A stretch of DNA of 63,999 nt from Paludibacteraceae bacterium (GTDB lineage: Bacteria > Bacteroidota > Bacteroidia > Bacteroidales > Paludibacteraceae): the NCBI GenBank assembly GCA_024401645.1, contig JAKSKR010000015.1:1-63999 (forward strand), read 5' to 3'. Of the stretch, positions 1-8,800 are shown piece by piece (position 1 is the first letter of the stretch; each line of letters begins with the position of its first letter). Under the pieces are notes generated by a model. It saw nothing but the letters and a program-made list of their open reading frames with translations, searched no databases and was not told the origin of the DNA. The translations under genes were made by a program, and so were the position numbers.

Positions 1-37
1 GATGGTACTGCGCACTGTGGTAGAGTAGGCAGCTGCC
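1..37 (+). rRNA. rrf: 5S ribosomal RNA, 3' end (partial)
   Basis: The first 37 nt resemble the 3' part of Bacteroidetes 5S rRNA: a GATGGTACTG loop E/helix IV segment, then GAGAGTAGG-like and GCTGCC-like blocks that normally close the molecule. A strong intrinsic terminator follows within 10 nt, as expected at the end of an rRNA operon. The rest of the gene, and presumably 23S and 16S, lie left of the window. The exact 3' end is estimated. Confidence 0.82.
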
Positions 38-44
38 TTCTTCA

Positions 45-86
45 GTCCCCCGGGTTTCAATCGAAACCCGGGGGACTTTTCTTTTT
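45..86 (+). terminator. rRNA operon terminator
   Basis: A perfect 13-bp G+C-rich stem (45-57 with 64-76) with a 6-nt loop is followed by TTTTCTTTTT. This is a very strong intrinsic terminator placed directly after the 5S rRNA end. Confidence 0.93.
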
Positions 87-109
87 GCGCGTACCTGGCC
101 GTTGTCGCG

Positions 110-356
110 GCGGGGCTCCGTCCCGCACCCATGGCCCGAGGTTAAAACCGGAGCTTTGTCCGCAGGAGCATGACTATCTGTCGCGGTGGGGCTCTGTCCC
201 ACCGCAATGTTAACCGGCGGGGCTCTGTCCCGCCACACTATTAAAGCGGGATACATTGGCTACAGCGTTGGTGGCCCTGTTGCATCCTTACGTCAGCAAC
301 AGACTCACCACGCTCGTTTCCCGCGGCTACAGAGTTGATGGGGCTCTGTCCCATCA
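110..356. repeat. Family of short hairpins with a GCTCTGT loop
   Basis: Four hairpins share a 7-nt loop GCTCTGT (GCTCCGT in the first) but have different, self-complementary stems: 110-126 (stem GCGGG), 183-205 (GCGGTGGG), 216-234 (GGCGGG) and 336-356 (TGATGGG). A degenerate fifth lies at 149-162. Stem changes are compensated on both sides, so pairing rather than sequence is conserved. Related blocks beginning AGCGGG recur at 245 and 366. No ORF with gene-like features was seen here. The function is unknown; it could be a small dispersed repeat element typical of intergenic DNA. Confidence 0.7.
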
Positions 357-432
357 CGCAAAAAGCGGGACACATCGGCTTCTCCGTCAGTGTTTTCTTA
401 TGCTATTGACACATAATCTGTAAACTTATTTC

Positions 433-440
433 TATCTTTG
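433..440 (+). promoter_or_regulatory. Bacteroidetes -7 box (TATCTTTG)
   Basis: TATCTTTG matches the Bacteroidetes TAnnTTTG -7 element and lies 25 nt before the ATG of the calycin-like gene. A TTG at 407-409 could be the -33 element, with a spacer of 23 nt that is slightly long. Confidence 0.6.
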
Positions 441-464
441 TGAAAGAACAAATTACAATTTTAT

Positions 465-1016
465 ATGAAAAAAGGGATATTGTCGTTGTTAGCGCTGGGT
501 GCGCTGGCTTCTGCTAATGCCGCAGATATGTGGGTATGGTTTAATGGGGAGTATCAGCACATGCAGGCTGATAGTGTTACGTTCGTTGATCCGTTCCTAC
601 AATCGGTTGATACTACAAACACCAATGCCGATGAAGACTTTACCGTTTATGGTGACTATTCTGGCTCTATGGCTATTTCATTAATGGGTATGTCCGCAGG
701 CAATGGAAACCCTAATGTTACAGTTGCCGAAAAAGATGGTAAAACTACACTCTCAATTGGTGAATTCTCGGCCTCGGGTGTCGTAATTGCAGGATTAGCT
801 GCCGATGATGTTGCAGTAGAAGTTGATGACCTTGGCATATACCACCTCGACCAGAGTTCATTCTCGTCGCAAGTGTTATTAAATGGCGAAAAGAGTGAGT
901 TGACGGGTTGCTCGCTAACTGCGCAAGTTTCTAACACCGGAGCTATTTCGCTTGCATTGAACTTGCAAGTTTCGGGTTTGCCTATACAAGGCAAGTATAC
1001 CGGACAAAAACAATAA
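465..1016 (+). CDS. Secreted calycin-like domain protein
   Basis: A 183-residue exported protein of unknown role. The N-terminus (Met-Lys-Lys, a hydrophobic stretch, then Ala-Asn-Ala-Ala near residue 20) is a Sec signal peptide without a lipobox Cys. The mature part has alternating polar and hydrophobic strands, a YGDYSGSMAIS segment and a closing QGKYTGQ segment, resembling the Bacteroidetes calycin-like barrel family (lipocalin-fold secreted proteins). That family assignment is recognition by eye, not a search result. The gene is monocistronic, with a -7 box at 433 and a terminator at 1034. It would sit in the periplasm or outside the cell; the ligand is unknown. Confidence 0.65.
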   Translation: MKKGILSLLALGALASANAADMWVWFNGEYQHMQADSVTFVDPFLQSVDTTNTNADEDFTVYGDYSGSMAISLMGMSAGNGNPNVTVAEKDGKTTLSIGEFSASGVVIAGLAADDVAVEVDDLGIYHLDQSSFSSQVLLNGEKSELTGCSLTAQVSNTGAISLALNLQVSGLPIQGKYTGQKQ

Positions 1017-1033
1017 AGCATTCAATAGAGACA

Positions 1034-1070
1034 AGTCCTATAATCAAAATTTGGTTATAGGGCTTTTTTT
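1034..1070 (+). terminator. Intrinsic terminator after the calycin-like gene
   Basis: The arm AGTCCTATAATC (1034-1045) pairs with GGTTATAGGGCT further on, allowing G-U pairs, and is followed by a run of seven or more T ending at 1070. Confidence 0.85.
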
Positions 1071-1115
1071 ATGCCCTATTGAGCTTATTTACATACTTGT
1101 TTAGCTACAATTTAG

Positions 1116-1123
1116 TATTTTTG
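1116..1123 (+). promoter_or_regulatory. -7 box of uvrA (TATTTTTG)
   Basis: TATTTTTG matches TAnnTTTG. Transcription would start near 1130, leaving a leader of only about 18 nt before the GTG start of uvrA. A TTG at 1097-1099 is the only upstream box and its spacing is short. Confidence 0.5.
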
Positions 1124-1147
1124 TACTATAAATAAAGTTCCGTTATC

Positions 1148-4060
1148 GTGGCAAAGACTAAAAATACAGAAGAAAACCAATTCGTTGAAACTGACCATAT
1201 TGAGGTGTTGGGTGCTCGAGTTCATAATTTGAAGAACATCGATGTGTCTATTCCGCGCAATAAACTCACGGTTATAACCGGCTTAAGTGGCAGTGGTAAG
1301 TCTTCGTTGGCTTTCGATACTTTGTTTGCAGAAGGTCAGCGCCGATACATTGAAACTTTCTCGGCCTATGCCCGAAACTTTTTGGGCAACATGGAACGCC
1401 CTGATGTAGATAAGATTAGTGGCTTAAGCCCGGTTATCTCTATTGAACAGAAAACCACGAATAAGAATCCGCGTTCAACCGTAGGTACCACAACCGAGGT
1501 TTACGACTTTCTCCGCTTGCTTTTTGCACGTGCGGGTACAGCCTACTCATACGTGACAGGTGAGAAGATGGTAAAGTACACCGAAGACCAGATTCTAGAC
1601 CTAATCCATAAGAATTTTGAAGGACAGGCGGTCAACATTCTGGCACCTTTGGTGAAGGCGCGTAAAGGTCACTACCGCGAACTTTTCGAACAGATAAGAA
1701 AGAAAGGTTACCTCTATGTTCGTGTCGACGGACAGTTGCTTGAAGTGAAGCACGGCATGAAGGTAGACCGTTATAAGAATCACGATATTGAAGTCGTCAT
1801 CGACCGCTTGGTGGTTAGTCAAGACGATCCGCAGCGTTTGCGCGAATCGGTGCATACAGCCATTCGTCAGGGCGAAGGCTCGATGATGATTATAAAGAAG
1901 GACGACACGACACCACGCTATTTCAGCCGTTTGTTGATGTGTCCAACATCTGGCATCTCGTACGGAGATCCGGCACCGCACAATTTCTCGTTCAACTCGC
2001 CACGTGGCGCATGCCCACATTGCAAGGGTTTGGGCTATGTTACCGAAATAGACCGCGAGAAAGTTATTCCAGACCCATCGTTGTCGATAGCCGATGGTGG
2101 TATTGCGCCGTTGGGTAAGGCGAAGAAGTCGCTCTTTTTTGCACAGCTTGAAGCCCTTGGCGAAAAATACGATTTCACACTGAAAACACCTATCTCCGAA
2201 ATCTCGGAAGAGGGTATGAACGTCATTCTGTATGGTGCAGAAGAACGTTTCAGCGTTAAGAACGAAACACTTGGCACGTCGAACTTCTTCTTGAATTTCG
2301 ATGGCGTCATCAGATACTTGGAAATGCAGCAAGACGACGATGCGTCTGCAACGGCTCAAAAATGGGCTAACCAGTTTAGCCGTACATGTGTCTGTCCTGA
2401 ATGTAACGGACAGCGCCTGAACAAGGAAGCCCTGCATTTCTTTATTGATGGAAAGAACATTGCAGACCTTGCTGCGATGGATTTGGCCGAACTTTCGGCT
2501 TGGCTCGATGGCGTGGAAAAACGCATGGACAAGAACCAGGCCAAGATTGCAGCCGATATATTGAAGGAAATTAGGTCGCGTTTGCAGTTTATGCTCGACG
2601 TTGGCCTTGACTATTTGGCATTGAACCGTGCTTCGGTTACCCTTTCGGGTGGCGAAAGCCAGCGCATACGTTTGGCAACCCAAATTGGTTCGCAGTTGGT
2701 GAATGTGCTTTACATTCTCGACGAACCTAGCATTGGTTTGCACCAACGCGACAATGTGCGCCTAATTAAGTCGTTGAAAGACTTGCGCGACATTGGCAAC
2801 TCGGTCATTGTGGTAGAACACGACCGCGACATTATGCTCGAAGCCGACTATATTGTCGACATTGGTCCGAAGGCAGGTCGCCATGGAGGCGAAGTCGTTT
2901 TTTCGGGAACACCGAAAGAAATGATGAAGAAAGACACCTTGACCTCGGGTTACCTGAAAGGAACCTTGCAAATAGAGGTGCCAACCGTTAAGCGCCCTGG
3001 TAACGGCAAGTCTTTAGTCTTGCGTGGTGCCACCGGTAACAATTTGAAGAACGTAGATGTTGAGTTCCCATTGGGTAAGCTCATCTGCGTGTCGGGTGTG
3101 TCGGGTAGTGGTAAGTCAACCCTCATAAACGATACGCTTCAGCCAATTCTCAGCCAGAAGTTCTACCGCTCGTTGCAAGACCCATTGCCTTACAGGGAAC
3201 TGGAAGGTATTGAGAACATCGACAAGGTCATCAACGTCGACCAGAGCCCTATTGGCAGAACCCCACGTTCAAATCCGGCAACCTATACCGGCTTGTTTGG
3301 CGACATAAGAAACATGTTCGTGGCTTTGCCAGAATCGAAGATGCGAGGCTACAAGGCTGGCCGTTTCTCGTTCAACATAAAGGGTGGCCGTTGCGATGCG
3401 TGTGGCGGTAGTGGTTACAAGACCATTGAAATGAACTTCTTGCCCGACGTATATGTCCCTTGCGAGCTGTGCCACGGCAAACGCTATAACCGCGAGACGC
3501 TAGAGGTTCGTTACAAGGGAAAGTCAATTGCCGACGTGCTCGACTTGACCATTAACCAGGCCGTTGAGTTCTTCGAAAACATCCCTACCATTTATGCCAA
3601 GGTGAAGACCTTGCAGGAGATTGGCTTGGGCTACATAAAGCTGGGACAACCGTCAACAACCCTTTCGGGTGGCGAAAGCCAGCGTATTAAGTTGGCGACC
3701 GAGTTGATGAAGAAAGACACGGGCCGCACACTTTACATCCTCGACGAACCAACCACAGGCCTTCATTTCGAAGACATCCGCATCTTGCTGAAGGTGTTGA
3801 ACCGATTGGTCGATAAGGGCAATACGGTCATCGTCATTGAACATAACCTCGACGTCATAAAGTCTGCCGACTACGTTATAGACATTGGTCCTGATGGCGG
3901 CCGACGCGGTGGACAGGTTATGGGCTTTGGAACGCCGGAAGAAGTTGCCGAAATAGCCGAGAGCATGACCGGCAAGTTCTTGAAAGAAGAGCTGCAACGC
4001 TCGCGTTACTACAACCGCGAAGCGAGCACGATAGATGATTCAGACACTAACCAGATTTAA
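1148..4060 (+). CDS. uvrA: Excinuclease ABC subunit A
   Basis: UvrA is the damage-sensing ATPase of nucleotide excision repair; it loads UvrB on damaged DNA in the cytoplasm. The 970-residue length is typical. Visible features: Walker A GLSGSGKSS near residue 47 and GVSGSGKST near 652; two ABC signature motifs LSGGESQRI; a zinc-finger pair CPHCKG in the first half; and the C-terminal zinc module CDACGG plus CELCHG. The start is GTG at 1148, the first in-frame start that follows the -7 box at 1116. The glycosyltransferase gene follows after 12 nt, so the two are probably co-transcribed. Nothing looks missing or broken. Confidence 0.98.
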   Translation: MAKTKNTEENQFVETDHIEVLGARVHNLKNIDVSIPRNKLTVITGLSGSGKSSLAFDTLFAEGQRRYIETFSAYARNFLGNMERPDVDKISGLSPVISIEQKTTNKNPRSTVGTTTEVYDFLRLLFARAGTAYSYVTGEKMVKYTEDQILDLIHKNFEGQAVNILAPLVKARKGHYRELFEQIRKKGYLYVRVDGQLLEVKHGMKVDRYKNHDIEVVIDRLVVSQDDPQRLRESVHTAIRQGEGSMMIIKKDDTTPRYFSRLLMCPTSGISYGDPAPHNFSFNSPRGACPHCKGLGYVTEIDREKVIPDPSLSIADGGIAPLGKAKKSLFFAQLEALGEKYDFTLKTPISEISEEGMNVILYGAEERFSVKNETLGTSNFFLNFDGVIRYLEMQQDDDASATAQKWANQFSRTCVCPECNGQRLNKEALHFFIDGKNIADLAAMDLAELSAWLDGVEKRMDKNQAKIAADILKEIRSRLQFMLDVGLDYLALNRASVTLSGGESQRIRLATQIGSQLVNVLYILDEPSIGLHQRDNVRLIKSLKDLRDIGNSVIVVEHDRDIMLEADYIVDIGPKAGRHGGEVVFSGTPKEMMKKDTLTSGYLKGTLQIEVPTVKRPGNGKSLVLRGATGNNLKNVDVEFPLGKLICVSGVSGSGKSTLINDTLQPILSQKFYRSLQDPLPYRELEGIENIDKVINVDQSPIGRTPRSNPATYTGLFGDIRNMFVALPESKMRGYKAGRFSFNIKGGRCDACGGSGYKTIEMNFLPDVYVPCELCHGKRYNRETLEVRYKGKSIADVLDLTINQAVEFFENIPTIYAKVKTLQEIGLGYIKLGQPSTTLSGGESQRIKLATELMKKDTGRTLYILDEPTTGLHFEDIRILLKVLNRLVDKGNTVIVIEHNLDVIKSADYVIDIGPDGGRRGGQVMGFGTPEEVAEIAESMTGKFLKEELQRSRYYNREASTIDDSDTNQI

Positions 4061-4072
4061 ATTTATTTAGGA

Positions 4073-5083
4073 ATGCCTAAAGTTTCAGTTATATTGCCGG
4101 TTTATGGCGTTGCACAGTACATTGCAAAGTGTACCGACTCGCTGTTAAACCAAACACTCGACGATTTAGAGATTTTCTTTGTTGACGACCATGGTCCCGA
4201 CAACAGCATGGAAATTGCGCAACAGCGTGTGGCCGGACACCCACGTGCTGCCGAGTTCCACTTTATAAAGACACCGCAGAACATGGGTGCAGGTATGGCC
4301 CGCAACTATGCCATTGAGCAGGCAACAGGCGAATACATTGCCTTTGTTGACAGCGACGACTGGATAGAACCCACCATGTTTGAAGACTTGTATAACCGTG
4401 CAAAACAGTTCGATGCCGACATCTGTTACGGACAAGGCATTCAAGACTTTTCTGACGGCCGTGCAAGCAACATCTTAAAGAATCCCGAAATGGCAGAAGG
4501 CCCCATCTCTCACGATAGCCGTGCCTATTTCCTTTCGCACTACGTGTCTTATTTCTGGACCTTCCTTTACAAGCGTAGCCTTGTAATGGACAAGAACATC
4601 CGTTACCCCGAAGAACGTTGTGCCGACGATAGCTACTTCGTGGCATGTGCGCTTTTCACAGCACAGACAGCAGCCCATGTCGACAAGGTTTATTATCACT
4701 ACCTCATCCGCGAAAACTCGGTAGTGACAACCAAGAATCCGACCAAATATCTTAAGCGTTTAACCGTGTTCAGCAAGCTGCTGACCTATGCAAAGCAGAA
4801 CGGGGTTTACGACGAGTTTAAGAAAGAGATAGACTTCCTTTATGTGAAGAAAGGTTACCTGTTGTCTTCGTTCAACTACATTATGAATGTAGACCAACCC
4901 ACAACCGCCGAGTTGAAGCGTATACAGAACGAAGCCGAAACGTTGGTGCCTAATTACCGTGCAAACGCTTACGTAAAGGGTAGCAAGTCGACCGGTTGTA
5001 CCGATTGGCTATTGCGCAACCTACCAAGTATAGCCATAAGGTTAGTGCCTATTTACGTAAAACGCACAGGAATGTTAGTCTGA
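4073..5083 (+). CDS. Glycosyltransferase family 2
   Basis: A cytoplasmic or membrane-associated GT-A fold glycosyltransferase of 336 residues. The N-terminus shows the GT2 start VSVILPVYGVAQYI, the nucleotide-binding FFVDDHGPDNS region and the metal-binding FVDSDDWIE (DXD-like). The remainder is the variable acceptor half common in capsule, LPS and glycoprotein glycosyltransferases. Donor and acceptor cannot be read from sequence. It starts 12 nt after uvrA and probably shares its transcript, although no pathway neighbour is present, so its substrate may be supplied by an unlinked locus. Confidence 0.9.
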   Translation: MPKVSVILPVYGVAQYIAKCTDSLLNQTLDDLEIFFVDDHGPDNSMEIAQQRVAGHPRAAEFHFIKTPQNMGAGMARNYAIEQATGEYIAFVDSDDWIEPTMFEDLYNRAKQFDADICYGQGIQDFSDGRASNILKNPEMAEGPISHDSRAYFLSHYVSYFWTFLYKRSLVMDKNIRYPEERCADDSYFVACALFTAQTAAHVDKVYYHYLIRENSVVTTKNPTKYLKRLTVFSKLLTYAKQNGVYDEFKKEIDFLYVKKGYLLSSFNYIMNVDQPTTAELKRIQNEAETLVPNYRANAYVKGSKSTGCTDWLLRNLPSIAIRLVPIYVKRTGMLV

Positions 5084-5178
5084 TTTAAAACGGGGCGCAT
5101 TTTTTTCCTTTTTGATAGGAATGCCAAAAAATGTGTTTCATTATTTTGTGAAATTGTTACGTTTTATTTCAAAATGAC

Positions 5179-5186
5179 TATATTTG
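5179..5186 (+). promoter_or_regulatory. -7 box of the Lrp-type regulator (TATATTTG)
   Basis: TATATTTG matches TAnnTTTG and lies 22 nt before the ATG at 5209. A TTG at 5154-5156 gives a 22-nt spacer. Confidence 0.6.
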
Positions 5187-5208
5187 TAATGAACAATACC
5201 AAAAGAAT

Positions 5209-5748
5209 ATGGAACACCACGAATTAGACAGACTAGACGAGAAAATCTTAAAATTGATTTCCGCCAATGCACGAATACCTTTCTTGGAGGTGGCTCGTGT
5301 CTGCAATGTGTCAGGCGCTGCCATCCACCAACGTATTCAGAAGTTGCAGAGTCAGGGCGTAATCAAGGGTTCTGAATTTATTATCGATGCCGCTAAAATC
5401 GGTTACAACACGTGTGCGTTTATGGGTATCTTCCTAAAAGACGCCAACATGTTCAAATCGGTAGTCGACGAACTTTACAAGATTCCAGAAGTAGTAGAGT
5501 GCCACTACACAACGGGCCGCTTTGCTATGTTCATTAAAGTGTATGCGAAGAGCAACCAAGACTTCCTTCGCATTATTCACGACAAATTGCAACCTATACA
5601 AGGTATTTCAAGTACAGAAACAATCGTGTCTTTGAGCGATGCCTTCCAACGTCAAATTCCAATTGATGGTATAGAGGTCTCTGATGAGGGTGATGACGAT
5701 GCCACTGGCGACATTGATCCGTCGGCATTGGCAAACAACAACTTCTAA
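5209..5748 (+). CDS. Lrp/AsnC family transcriptional regulator
   Basis: A 179-residue DNA-binding regulator of the Lrp/AsnC (feast/famine) family. Residues about 5-65 form the winged helix-turn-helix (LDEKILKLISANARIPF, then VSGAAIHQRIQKL). Residues about 70-150 form the RAM ligand-binding and oligomerisation domain (VVECHYTTGRFAMFIKV). The tail after residue 155 is acidic (DEGDDDATGD) and longer than in E. coli Lrp. Members usually sense amino acids and act as octamers. The downstream MMPL gene starts 77 nt later in the same direction and may be co-transcribed or controlled by it, but no operator was recognised. Confidence 0.92.
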   Translation: MEHHELDRLDEKILKLISANARIPFLEVARVCNVSGAAIHQRIQKLQSQGVIKGSEFIIDAAKIGYNTCAFMGIFLKDANMFKSVVDELYKIPEVVECHYTTGRFAMFIKVYAKSNQDFLRIIHDKLQPIQGISSTETIVSLSDAFQRQIPIDGIEVSDEGDDDATGDIDPSALANNNF

Positions 5749-5825
5749 ACGCCTTCATTAAAAGGGCCTTCGTTCTGGTGGATGTGGCATAGACTCGTGT
5801 GACATAACTAAACAAATAACACAGA

Positions 5826-8800
5826 ATGTCGGCCTTTTTTATTTCTATTTACCATTTCTTCAGCAGTCGCCGATGGCTGCTTTTCGCGTTTATAGTCTGT
5901 TTGTTTGCCGTGTTTGGGGTGTTGGCTTCGAAAGTAAGCTACGAAGAAGACATTACACGTTTTGTTCCCACAACAGCCGATTCTAAAAATGTGGCATCGG
6001 TTTTCGGCCACTTGAAGGTGAAAGACAAGGTTATGGTCCTTTTCACACCTGCCGATTCTAATGCAACAAGCGAAGACATGGTGCCCATTGCCGACCGGTT
6101 TGCTGCCGAATTAGATTCGGTACTCGGCAAAACCCATATACAGAAAATAACATCTGACGTGGGGAACGGCCAAGTGGCATCGTACCCCGATTTCATCTAT
6201 ACCCATTTGCCCCTTTACCTCGACAGTGCCGATTACCGACACATCGACACCCTTCTGTTGCCAGCCAATATGGCGGCCAAGATGGAATGGAACAATGACC
6301 AGCTGATGATGCCGACCGGTATGTTCATGAAGGACTATATTGTGCGCGACCCGCTTGGATTGGGACTGAAACAGATGGCGAAATTGCAAGAACTGCAAGT
6401 TGAAGGCAGTTACCAGATGGTAGACGACCACTTGGCAACCGCCGATGGCAGCATCTTGCTGTTTGTAGCGCCACGCTACCCGGCAAACAATACGGTCGAG
6501 AACGGCATCTTGGTCGATACTATTGAGGGCATGATTGACCGTTATGCCACCCTTTACCCCAATTGTAACATTGGTTTTTACGGCGGACCGGTAATTTCGG
6601 TTTACAACGCAAGACAGATATTTACCGATATGATGACCACGATGGGTTTCGCCCTTCTGCTGATTTCCGTCGTCATCTTCTTTGCATTTAAGAACAAGTT
6701 GTCGTTCATTCATATCGTATTGCCAGTTGCCTTTGGTGGCCTGTTTGCGTTGGCTGTCCTTTACTTCTTAAGGGGAAGCCTTTCCATCATTGCCGTAGGT
6801 GCGGGCTCTGCCATCTTGGGCGTTCTGCTCAGCTATTCCATTCACGTGGTGGCACACCGCGAGAATTGCAGCAACATGGAGCAGCTCATCGACGAGATGT
6901 GGCAACCGCTAACCATTGGTAGCTTTACCACCATAGGTGCATTTTTCAGCCTAACGTTCACCAAGAGCGAAGTCTTGCAAGATTTTGGCTGGTTTGCCTC
7001 CCTTTCCATTATAGGTGCCACGGTGTTCTGTCTGCTCTTCTTGCCGCACTTGTTGCAGATAGGCGAGAAGTATGTGGTAAGCGACAAGCCAAGCCGTTTG
7101 CTGGAATGGGTGGAAAAATTCACGTCTATCGACTTCAGCCGAAAGAAGTGGCTGGTAGCTGTTATTGTGTTAACCTCGTTGGCAGGCTTGGCCTTGAGTA
7201 ACCGGGTATCGTTCAGTTCCGATTTGAATGCCTTGGGTTACCAACCCGAAAAGTTCAATCGTGCACAGGCGTTGCTCGACTCCACTTTCCAGAAGGGGAG
7301 TAAGTCGGTTTACTTCATAGCCGTTGCCGACAGTGCCAACGATGCTATTTTACAGTACGAGGCCATGAGCCAGTCGTTGGCAAGCCTCAAACAGAAAGGT
7401 GATGTGCGCCAGTTCTCGTCGGCCCATTCCCTTTTGGTCGATACGGCAACCCAACAGCGTCGCCTAAAACTTTGGAACGACTATTGGACACCTATACGTA
7501 AGGCCATGGTCTTGAACAGCATTGCAAAGGGTGGAGCCCCTTATGGTTTCACGCTCGAAACCTTTGGCGGATTTGCCGAAATGTTGAGCGAAGAATATGG
7601 GACTGTCGATTTCTCGAAAGAACCGTTGTTTGAAGATTTCCTGACGTCGGAAGACAACATGGCCATGGCCATTGCGCAGGTATCGCTCAAGGAAGAGCAG
7701 AAAGGTGAGGTCTACAATGCTTTTGCAGGCAACAGCAGCGTCGTCATTCTCGACAAGCCGCACTTTATGTCGCAGTTTGTAGAGGTCACCACCGCCGACT
7801 TCAATTTTGTGTTGTTGGTATCGTCGCTCATCGTCTTCATTGCCCTGTTGCTCTCTTATGGCCGTTTCGAGTTGGCATTGCTTTCGTTCATGCCAATGGC
7901 ATTAAGCTGGTTCATCATTTTGGGCATAATGGCATTGTTTGGCTTGCAGTTCAATGTGGTTAGCATCATCATATCTACCTTCATATTCGGTACTGGCGAC
8001 GATTTCAGCATCTTCATAACCGACGGCTTGCTTTCGGAATACCGCACCGGTAAGAAGATGCTGACTGAACATAAGACTGCCATCACCTTCTCGGCATTTA
8101 CAACCGTTGTAGGTATGGGTGCCTTGTTCATGGCAAAGCATCCGTCGCTGTTGAGTGTGGCACAAACCTCGGTAATAGGTATGGTGGCGGTGGTGCTTAT
8201 AGCGTTCACCATTCAACCGTTGCTTTGGCGTTGGTTTGTTACGAACCGAACAAGTAGGGGAAAGGCACCTTGGACACTGATGCGTGCGTTGCTTTTGTTG
8301 CCAATGATGTTTTTCGGATTCCTAACGTTCCTCTTGATGTTCACCATACCGTTCTTATGCATTTTGCCCACCAAACGTAAGTATTACTGGTTCCGCTGCT
8401 TGGCATCGTGGGGATGCAAACTGGTGTTGAAACTCTCGCCGAACAAGTATATTGAACAGAATTTGTCGGGCTTTCATTTCGAACGACCTGTGGTGGCCAT
8501 TGCCAACCATCAGTCCATTCTCGACATCATGCACCTGTTTGCATACAGCAAGAAGTTGGTGCCGGTGGTGAAAGCCGGGGTTTGGAAGCATCCGGTGTTG
8601 GGCCCTATTAACCGCTTCTTCCGTTCGGTTTGTGTTGACGACGGTTTCGAGAATATGATTGGTCCGTTACGTGAAAGGGTGAACGAGGGCTATTCCATAC
8701 TTGTTTTCCCAGAAGGGCACCGTTGCGACGAGAGCATGAAGTTGGGGCGTTTCAATAGCGGGGCTTTCTCGCTGGCCGAACAGTTGCAGCTCGACATTCA

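Noticed and set aside
1601..2746. A 381-codon antisense frame inside uvrA
   Set aside because: The opposite strand codes for intact UvrA motifs; the antisense translation shows no family signature or promoter.
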